DNA of 27,710 nucleotides, from the NCBI GenBank assembly GCA_002700865.1, contig PAFB01000062.1, forward strand, positions 1-27,710. Direction: 5' to 3'. Below, piece after piece: positions 22,595 to 27,710 of the stretch (the first letter of the stretch is position 1; every line of letters begins with the position of its first letter). The stretch comes from Rhodospirillaceae bacterium. GTDB lineage: Bacteria; Pseudomonadota; Alphaproteobacteria; UBA7985. The position numbers and the translations under genes are program-made. A model generated the notes under the pieces. The model did not search any database. It saw nothing but the letters and a program-made list of their open reading frames with translations, and was not told the origin of the DNA.

Positions 22595-23782
22595 TTAGCG
22601 GCGCGACTTGAACACGCCTTTCAGTGTGCCGTGTTCCTGTAAATCAGCAGGAGAAACCGGCGCGTTGCCCTGATCAAGCAGGCGTCGCGCTGACATATGT
22701 TCAGCCCCGTTGCCCAAGGTTTCGCAGGCAACCAGCGCCTGATCTCTGAAGTGGTAGATCGCCAGCCCATCGGTGCCTTGGCCAGCCTGTACCATCATCG
22801 TTGCTTCGGGGATGAGGCCCGCGAGTTGGTATTTGACCTCATATTGATCGGACCAGAACCAGGGGACCGCGTGATAGGGCTGAGCCGCCGTCGTTGTGTT
22901 GGCGATTTGCTCGGCGATGAGGTTAGCCTGATCAATGGCGTTTTGGACGCTTTCCAGACGAACAGGGCTGCTCCAGAACGGCGTCGGGCTTTTCGCACAA
23001 TCGCCCGCGGCGAAAATGTGCGGGTCGGAGGTGCGCATGAAGGCGTCAACAACGATACCACCGTCGCAGGTTAATCCGGCGCTCTGCGCCAGAGCATCAA
23101 CGGGAACACCACCGATACCCAGCAACACGACATCGGCCTCAAGGGCATCAAAATCCACCCCCTCGTTCAGGCGCAGATCAACACCTGCGGTCAGATGGCG
23201 TTCTTGCAGGGCGGCGGAAATGGCCGGTGAAGCCACCCGCGCAAGGATGCGGTCCTGCATTTCAAAGACGGTAACGGTCTTGCCCGCCTGTGCCGCGGTT
23301 GCGGCGACTTCCAGCCCGATAAATCCGGCACCAACGATTGCAATGCTTTTCGCATTCTCCAGCGCTTGGCCAAGGGCGTCGGCGTCGTCGCGGGTTTTCA
23401 GCGTGAAGGTACGGTCCTTGAGGCGGTCTGGTACCGGCATTCGACGGGGTGCGCCGCCAGTGGCGATGATCAGATGATCGTAAGCGACCGAGCCTTTGCT
23501 GGTTGTGATTGTTTTGCCCGCCGGGTCAATGCTGCTGACAGGCTCATTCAAACGCAGGACGATGTCCTTGTCGTCGTAGAAGTTTTCGGGTCGAAAGGGC
23601 AGGCGATCACCGGTCAATTCGCCCTTCAAATAGGCTTTGGACAAGGGCGGCTGCTGGTAAGGGATGTGGGGTTCGTCACCAATCAGGGTTATCGGCGCAT
23701 CGTAACCTTTGACCCGAAGCTGCGCGGCAGCTTGATACCCTGCCTGTCCTGCACCGATGATGATGGTTCCGTGATTTGACAC
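22595..23782 (-). CDS. FAD/NAD(P)-dependent ferredoxin (rubredoxin) reductase
   Basis: Flavoprotein that passes electrons from NAD(P)H to a ferredoxin, as in cytochrome P450 or ring-hydroxylating oxygenase systems. It has 395 residues and two Rossmann motifs: FAD-binding IIGAGQAGYQAA at 8-19 and NAD-binding IVGAGFIGLEVAATA near 148-162. HIPYQQPPLSKAYLKG, IFAAGDCA (C-terminal FAD motif), RLESVQNAIDQA and PWFWSDQY mark the ferredoxin-reductase subgroup with the reductase C-terminal domain. The start is GTG with AGGGGA upstream. No ferredoxin or oxygenase gene is in the window, so its partner is unknown. It is 160 bases downstream of katG, beyond a terminator-like hairpin. Confidence 0.92.
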   Translation of the reverse strand: MSNHGTIIIGAGQAGYQAAAQLRVKGYDAPITLIGDEPHIPYQQPPLSKAYLKGELTGDRLPFRPENFYDDKDIVLRLNEPVSSIDPAGKTITTSKGSVAYDHLIIATGGAPRRMPVPDRLKDRTFTLKTRDDADALGQALENAKSIAIVGAGFIGLEVAATAAQAGKTVTVFEMQDRILARVASPAISAALQERHLTAGVDLRLNEGVDFDALEADVVLLGIGGVPVDALAQSAGLTCDGGIVVDAFMRTSDPHIFAAGDCAKSPTPFWSSPVRLESVQNAIDQANLIAEQIANTTTAAQPYHAVPWFWSDQYEVKYQLAGLIPEATMMVQAGQGTDGLAIYHFRDQALVACETLGNGAEHMSARRLLDQGNAPVSPADLQEHGTLKGVFKSRR

Positions 23783-23881
23783 CGCGCGTCCCCTGAGTTT
23801 TTGCGACTACAGCCTTTTATACTGATCAGCCGGTGATTCTGGCCGAAAACCGGCATTGGTGCACGTCAAACCACCAAAACA

Positions 23882-23916
23882 AAAGAGGGCCGCCCTTGTT
23901 CCGGACAGCCCCCTTT
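23882..23916 (-). terminator. Intrinsic terminator candidate of katG
   Basis: AAAGAGGGC (23882-23890) pairs with GCCCCCTTT (23908-23916) with one A-C mismatch, and CCG/CGG inside the loop can extend it. On the minus strand the hairpin is followed by a T-rich TTTTGTTTTG. It lies 27 bases beyond the katG stop and so separates katG from the ferredoxin reductase. Confidence 0.65.
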
Positions 23917-23942
23917 GAGTCTTGCGTCGAAAGTACCCTTGA

Positions 23943-26138
23943 TCAGGCGAGATCGAAGCGGTCGTTCTCCATGACCTTGACCCAGGCCGCAACGAAGTCG
24001 TTGACGAACTTCTCGCTGCAATCCGAGCTGGCGTAGATCTCCGAAATGGCCCGCAGTTGGGAGTTGGAGCCGAAGATCAGGTCAACTGCTGTTGCCGTCC
24101 ACTTGTCAGCACCGCTTGCCCGGTCGGTGCCTTTGTGGATACCGTCATCACCTGCCGGTGCCCAGACTGTGTCGAGATCGAGCACGTTGACAAAGAAGTC
24201 ATTGCTCAGCGTATCGGTCTTGTCGGTAAAGACGCCAGCAGTGGACCCGGCAGCGTTAGCCCCCATCATCCGCAAGCCGCCAACAAGTACAGTCATTTCC
24301 GGTGCGGACAGGTTCAGCATGTGCGCCTTGTCCACCAGATGTTCGGCTGCGGGGCGACGGTGGCCCGGTTGGATGTAATTGCGGAAACCGTCTGCGCGGG
24401 GCTCCAGAACGTCAAAGGAAGGACCATCGGTTTGTGCGTCGGTGGCGTCGGTGCGACCGGGCGTAAAGCCGACTGTGATGTCGTGACCAGCGTTCTTAGC
24501 TGCCATTTCGACACCAACGCCGCCAGCCAGAACAATGACATCGGCCAGAGAAACCTTCTTGCCGCCCGATGCGCTGGCGTTGAAGTCGCTTTGCACGCCT
24601 TCCAGCGCGCTCAGCACCGTTGTCAGAGCGCTGCCACCATTAATGTCCCAATCCTTCTGCGGCGCGAGCCGAATACGAGCACCGTTGGCACCGCCGCGAA
24701 GATCTGTCCCGCGGAAGGTTGATGCAGACCCCCAAGCCGTTGAAACCAGTTGGGAAACACTCAGACCCGTCGCGGCGATCTTGGCTTTTAACGCGGCAAC
24801 ATCAGCATCGTCGATCAATGCGTGGTCAACCGCCGGCACCGGATCTTGCCAGATCAGTTCTTCGTCAGGCACCCAAGGACCAAGACTGCGCACCTTCGGA
24901 CCCATGTCACGGTGCGTGAGCTTGTACCAGGCACGGGCAAAGGCATCGGCGAACTCGTCTGGGTTGGCGTGGAAGCGGCGTGAAATCTTTTCGTAGGTCG
25001 GATCAACGCGCATGGCGAGGTCGGTGGTGAACATCACGGGCGCGTGGCTCTTGGATGGGTTGTGAGCATCCGGCACGCGGCTCGCCGCGGATTCATCGGT
25101 TGGAATCCACTGGGTCGCACCCGCTGGGCTTTTGGTCTGCTGCCACTCATAGCCGAACAGGTTTTCGAAGTAGTTGTTGTCCCACTTCGCAGGGTTCTCG
25201 GTCCAAGCCCCTTCGAGGCCCGAGCTGATGGTGTGCTCGCCGTGACCGGGGCCAAAGGCGTTCTGCCAGCCCATGCCCATTTGCTCCACTGGCGCGCCTT
25301 CAGGCTCTGCGCCGACATAGTCGTCAGGGTTGGCGGCACCGTGCGCCTTGCCGAAGGTATGACCCCCAGCGACCAGCGCGACGGTTTCTTCATCATTCAT
25401 CGCCATCCGGCCGAAGGTTTCGCGGATGTCGTTAGCCGCGAGCTGTGGATCAGGATTGCCGTTCGGCCCTTCTGGGTTCACGTAAATGAGACCCATCTGA
25501 ACGGCACCCAATGGCTCCTCAAGTACGCGACCGGTGGTGTAGCGCTTGTCGTCCAGCCACTCGGTTTCAGGACCCCAGTAAATGTCCTCTTCAGGCTCAA
25601 AAACATCAGCCCGACCACCACCGAAACCAAAGGTCTTAAGTCCCATGGATTCAATCGCACAGTTACCGGTCAGGATCATCAGATCAGCCCAGGAGATCTT
25701 GTTGCCGTACTTCTGTTTAATCGGCCAGAGCAGCATCCGAGCTTTGTCGAGGTTCACGTTGTCGGGCCAGCTGTTCAGCGGTGCAAAACGCATGGTTCCC
25801 GAACCGCCGCCGCCGCGACCGTCGTGGATACGATAGGTGCCTGCACTGTGCCAGGCCATGCGGATAAAGAACGGGCCGTAGTGACCATAGTCTGCCGGCC
25901 ACCAAGGCTTTGAGTCTGTCATCACCGCCATGATATCGGCTTTCAACGCTTCGTGATCGAGGCTGTTGAAGGCTTCTGCGTAGTCAAAGCTCTTGTCCAT
26001 GGGACTGGCTGCGGGGTCATTCTGGTGAAGCATTTTCAGATTGAGCCGGTTTGGCCACCATTTTTGGTTGGCGATAGAACCGACAGCGCCGTGTTTGTGA
26101 GCACCGCCCATTACGGGGCATTTGCTTTCGCTCGACAT
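23943..26138 (-). CDS. katG: Catalase-peroxidase
   Basis: Haem enzyme that removes hydrogen peroxide by catalase and peroxidase activity. The 731 residues are a complete two-domain KatG. In the N-terminal domain, the distal Arg93, Trp96 and His97 lie in RMAWHSAGTYRIHDGRGG. Tyr219 (GLIYVNPEG) and Met245 (RMAMNDEE) complete the Trp-Tyr-Met adduct needed for catalase activity, and proximal His260 is in VAGGHTFGKAHG. The C-terminal domain is the haem-free duplicate. I chose ATG 26138 with GGAG at good spacing; a GTG at 26177 would run through an inverted repeat upstream. No signal peptide, so cytoplasmic. No oxyR or fur-like regulator gene is adjacent. Confidence 0.97.
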   Translation of the reverse strand: MSSESKCPVMGGAHKHGAVGSIANQKWWPNRLNLKMLHQNDPAASPMDKSFDYAEAFNSLDHEALKADIMAVMTDSKPWWPADYGHYGPFFIRMAWHSAGTYRIHDGRGGGGSGTMRFAPLNSWPDNVNLDKARMLLWPIKQKYGNKISWADLMILTGNCAIESMGLKTFGFGGGRADVFEPEEDIYWGPETEWLDDKRYTTGRVLEEPLGAVQMGLIYVNPEGPNGNPDPQLAANDIRETFGRMAMNDEETVALVAGGHTFGKAHGAANPDDYVGAEPEGAPVEQMGMGWQNAFGPGHGEHTISSGLEGAWTENPAKWDNNYFENLFGYEWQQTKSPAGATQWIPTDESAASRVPDAHNPSKSHAPVMFTTDLAMRVDPTYEKISRRFHANPDEFADAFARAWYKLTHRDMGPKVRSLGPWVPDEELIWQDPVPAVDHALIDDADVAALKAKIAATGLSVSQLVSTAWGSASTFRGTDLRGGANGARIRLAPQKDWDINGGSALTTVLSALEGVQSDFNASASGGKKVSLADVIVLAGGVGVEMAAKNAGHDITVGFTPGRTDATDAQTDGPSFDVLEPRADGFRNYIQPGHRRPAAEHLVDKAHMLNLSAPEMTVLVGGLRMMGANAAGSTAGVFTDKTDTLSNDFFVNVLDLDTVWAPAGDDGIHKGTDRASGADKWTATAVDLIFGSNSQLRAISEIYASSDCSEKFVNDFVAAWVKVMENDRFDLA

Positions 26139-26173
26139 ACTCGTCTCCGATAGATTTTGCGGTGTTAATAAGG

Positions 26174-26192
26174 CCACGCTTTATAAGCGTGG
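26174..26192. promoter_or_regulatory. Inverted repeat upstream of katG
   Basis: CCACGCTT (26174-26181) and AAGCGTGG (26185-26192) form a perfect 8-bp inverted repeat around TAT. On the minus strand it contains TATAAA, a possible -10, about 40 bases before the katG ATG. No good -35 lies 16-18 bases further up, suggesting an activator-dependent or repressor-controlled promoter. Which regulator binds is not evident. Confidence 0.45.
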
Positions 26193-26615
26193 AATTTGTG
26201 GGCGCATCTTAAAGCCAATTGTGCGCCACGGCGAGTCTAGAAACGCCGCGATGGCGACATGTCACGCCCTTAATACGAGTCGAGAAAATCCGGGAAAAAC
26301 GCCCTGTGTTTTTGGCTTGCCGCGCCGGCATACCCGACCCTGAATTTAGGGGTGCAAAGGGGTCCAGCCGGTCCGAAATATTCGCCGGTTCAGGCCAGTG
26401 TGCAGCGCTGCATTTTGCCCACGGGAGCGGCGTGAGTTTGCCATGAATGGACGGGCGTATTTTTCAAAAGTGATTCTCCCATTCAAAGAATCAGCGGGAA
26501 AATCCGCTCAGAAACCTGAAAACCAGTCCAATTACATTCGGAACTTGCTCAGATACGCGCCAAAATGTCCTATCGTGACTAATCTTTAACATTCCGCGCA
26601 AAGCCGACTCTCCGG
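26193..26615. other. Non-coding stretch between katG and the taurine-type gene
   Basis: No supported gene in these roughly 420 bases. Structure seen: a perfect 12-bp palindrome TGCAGCGCTGCA (26401-26412); TGATTCT/AGAATCA (26471-26477 with 26487-26493) immediately followed by AGCGG/CCGCT (26493-26497 with 26504-26508, GAAAAT loop), two back-to-back hairpins; and CCGG-flanked CGAA/TTCG near 26368-26388. A short open frame ending at 26589 has no ribosome site or recognisable product. The stretch could hold an unannotated small RNA or long regulatory region. Confidence 0.4.
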
Positions 26616-26646
26616 TTGTTGCAAAACGCCAGAGCTAATGCAACAA
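26616..26646 (+). promoter_or_regulatory. Inverted repeat (operator candidate) upstream of the taurine-type gene
   Basis: TTGTTGCA (26616-26623) and TGCAACAA (26639-26646) are a perfect 8-bp inverted repeat with a 15-base spacer, ending just before the proposed -35. Its position suits an activator site. It is read directly; the regulator is unknown. Confidence 0.45.
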
Positions 26647-26647
26647 A

Positions 26648-26678
26648 GTGACCCAGATGAGACAAAAGCGCTTATCTA
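26648..26678 (+). promoter_or_regulatory. Possible promoter of the taurine-type transporter gene
   Basis: GTGACC (26648-26653) resembles a -35, and TATCTA (26673-26678) a -10 at a 19-base spacer; CTTATC at 26671-26676 gives 17. Both are weak. Initiation here would place the transcript start near 26684, exactly at the left side of the structured leader. Confidence 0.3.
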
Positions 26679-26683
26679 TGGGA

Positions 26684-26765
26684 GGAGTTCGCCCGACGGG
26701 GCCTAAGGGAACCACGAAGCCGGGCGCAACCCGAAACGCGAGAGAGAACTAAGGAGTTCCTTGAT
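26684..26765 (+). promoter_or_regulatory. Structured 5' leader with alternative pairings around the ribosome site
   Basis: GTTCGCCCG (26687-26695) pairs with CGGGCG-C-AAC (26721-26730), nine pairs with one bulge; CGGG (26721-26724) can instead pair with CCCG (26730-26733). AGGAGTTC occurs twice, at 26683-26690 and 26752-26759. GAACT (26746-26750) can pair with AGTTC of either copy; pairing with the second places most of the AAGGAG ribosome site (26751-26756) in a hairpin 7 bases before the ATG. It matches no riboswitch consensus that I know. A translational control element is possible. Confidence 0.4.
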
Positions 26766-27710
26766 ATGAAAAAGCTTATCCTTTGCGCCGCTGCAGGCGC
26801 TGCTGCGCTGACCGCTTCCTCTGCTGTCGCAGAAGACGTAAACGTTGCCTTCTTCCTTGAATGGGCAACCCCGAACCAAATCGCTAAAGTTGAGAAAGCT
26901 TACGACGACGCCATGGGTGTTGACGTGAATTGGACTGACTTTTCAACTGGCGTTGGCATGTCTGAAGCGATGCTCGCTGGCGATATTGACATCTCCTACT
27001 CCCAGGGCCTCGCACCGTTCGTAACCGCAGTTCAGCAGGGCGCGCCGCTGAAGATGGTTGCTATTGCTGTTGCTTACGAAGCCAACGATTGTTTCGTGAA
27101 TGACTCTTTGAGCATCAACTCAGACAACGCTTCTGAGCTGGAAGGCACCACGGTAGCTGTTCCTTTGAACACCATGGCTGACTACTCTTTCCGTCTGCAA
27201 ATGGCTGCGTTGGGCGTAGACTTGGACGCGCTGGAAATCGTTGACCAGGCTCCGGCTGATGGTGCTGTTTCCCTCGCGGACGGCTCCGTTTCCATGGCTT
27301 GTATCTTCGGCGGTGCTTCCGCTAAGGCAGCTGGTGAAGTTGGTACGCCAATCATGTCCTCTCAGCAGAAGCTCGACGCAGGCATTTCCTCGTTTGACGT
27401 TGTTTCCGTAACTGAGTCTTTCGCAACTGAGCACCCAGAGCTGCTGAAGTCCTTCCTCGAAGTGACTGCAGAATCCAACGCTGCTTGGGCCATGGATCAG
27501 TCTGGCATCGAAATCATCGCCGGTGACGCTGGTATGGATGTTGACACCACGATGGCTCAAATGTCTGGTTTCGTATTCCCAACCGTTGCTGAGCAGCTGA
27601 GCTCCTACTTCAACGATGGCGGCATCGCTACGCAGGCTGCTGCTTCCCTGGGTCTGGTATTCTCCGATGAATCCGACGCTGCGAAGCTGGCTGCAACCAT
27701 CGACGGTTCC
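26766..27710 (+). CDS. Taurine/NitT-type ABC transporter substrate-binding protein (partial, 3' end missing)
   Basis: 315 codons are open to the window edge. MKKLILCAAAGAAALTASSAVA is a clear signal peptide with cleavage before EDVNVAFF, so the mature protein is periplasmic. The order of segments resembles TauA: VNVAFFLEWATPNQIAKVEKA, DVNWTDFSTGVGMSEAMLAGDIDI, LEGTTVAVPLNTMADYSFRLQMAALGVD and FATEHPELLKSFLEVT. That places it in the taurine/nitrate/sulfonate (NitT/TauT) binding-protein group. Taurine is the usual annotation in Rhodobacterales, but the ligand is not proven; the two cysteines (ANDCFVN, SMACIFGG) may form a disulfide. Codons favour GCT, TCC, GTT and GAC more than neighbouring genes do, suggesting high expression. 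The ribosome site AAGGAG lies 9 bases before the ATG. Permease and ATPase genes presumably follow outside the window. Confidence 0.9.
   Translation, partial: MKKLILCAAAGAAALTASSAVAEDVNVAFFLEWATPNQIAKVEKAYDDAMGVDVNWTDFSTGVGMSEAMLAGDIDISYSQGLAPFVTAVQQGAPLKMVAIAVAYEANDCFVNDSLSINSDNASELEGTTVAVPLNTMADYSFRLQMAALGVDLDALEIVDQAPADGAVSLADGSVSMACIFGGASAKAAGEVGTPIMSSQQKLDAGISSFDVVSVTESFATEHPELLKSFLEVTAESNAAWAMDQSGIEIIAGDAGMDVDTTMAQMSGFVFPTVAEQLSSYFNDGGIATQAAASLGLVFSDESDAAKLAATIDGS

Noticed and set aside
26398..26589. A short open frame of about 63 codons (or 48 from ATG 26443) between katG and the taurine-type gene
   Set aside because: No ribosome binding site, no recognisable domain, and its codon choice is unlike the neighbouring genes.
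26684..26765. Guanidine, TPP, SAM-II or SAH riboswitch in the taurine-type leader
   Set aside because: None of the core motifs (for example the guanidine-I GGUCCGAGAG and AAAAGCCCGGGAG, or the TPP CUGAGA block) is present. The leader is reported as unassigned instead.
1..27710. Mobile elements, CRISPR arrays, tRNA or rRNA genes
   Set aside because: No transposase or integrase, no regularly spaced repeats, no tRNA cloverleaf and no rRNA segments were seen on either strand by reading.

Overview
The window looks like chromosomal DNA from an alphaproteobacterium, most likely a Rhodobacterales (Roseobacter-type) marine bacterium. The evidence is moderately high GC with frequent GTG/TTG starts, gene neighbourhoods typical of alphaproteobacteria (a PCMT-like gene, tolC, a small hypothetical, then valS), a BMP-type nucleoside uptake system joined to cdd/deoA/deoB, and a TauA-type binding protein. 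I assign no genus. I see no insertion sequence, integrase, CRISPR array, tRNA or rRNA, and no gene that needs recent transfer to explain it.

Region 1 (1-10.7 kb) is a nucleoside uptake and salvage island. On the plus strand, add (adenosine deaminase) and upp (uracil phosphoribosyltransferase) follow the last codons of an unidentified gene. On the minus strand one long unit reads, in transcription order: BMP-family periplasmic binding protein, a terminator-like hairpin, the fused ABC ATPase, two membrane permeases, cdd, deoA, deoB, then a small exported protein of unknown function. The ATPase-permease-permease-cdd genes overlap by a few bases. Together they would import nucleosides, deaminate cytidine and adenosine, phosphorolyse pyrimidine nucleosides, isomerise (deoxy)ribose-1-phosphate and recover uracil as UMP. 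DeoC and a purine nucleoside phosphorylase are not in the window.

Region 2 (10.8-17.1 kb, plus strand) is housekeeping: sufE-like, a divergent PCMT-family protein, tolC, a short hypothetical in the position where other alphaproteobacteria carry the PopZ/DUF2497 gene, and valS. A CinA-type molybdopterin-binding-domain gene converges on valS.

Region 3 (17.8-20.7 kb, plus strand) is a compact set of NAD kinase, PfkB sugar kinase and an LpxL/HtrB-like acyltransferase. Region 4 (20.7-26.1 kb, minus strand) holds a ferredoxin-reductase-type flavoprotein, a patatin-like lipase, an adducin-like class II aldolase protein lacking the usual catalytic Glu, and katG.

Region 5 (26.1-27.7 kb) is a roughly 630-base non-coding stretch rich in inverted repeats. 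It leads into a taurine/NitT-type ABC binding protein that runs off the end. Its short 5' leader can form alternative hairpins around the ribosome binding site and is the best candidate here for something undescribed. I found no new defence or mobile system; most of the window is ordinary core and transport metabolism.
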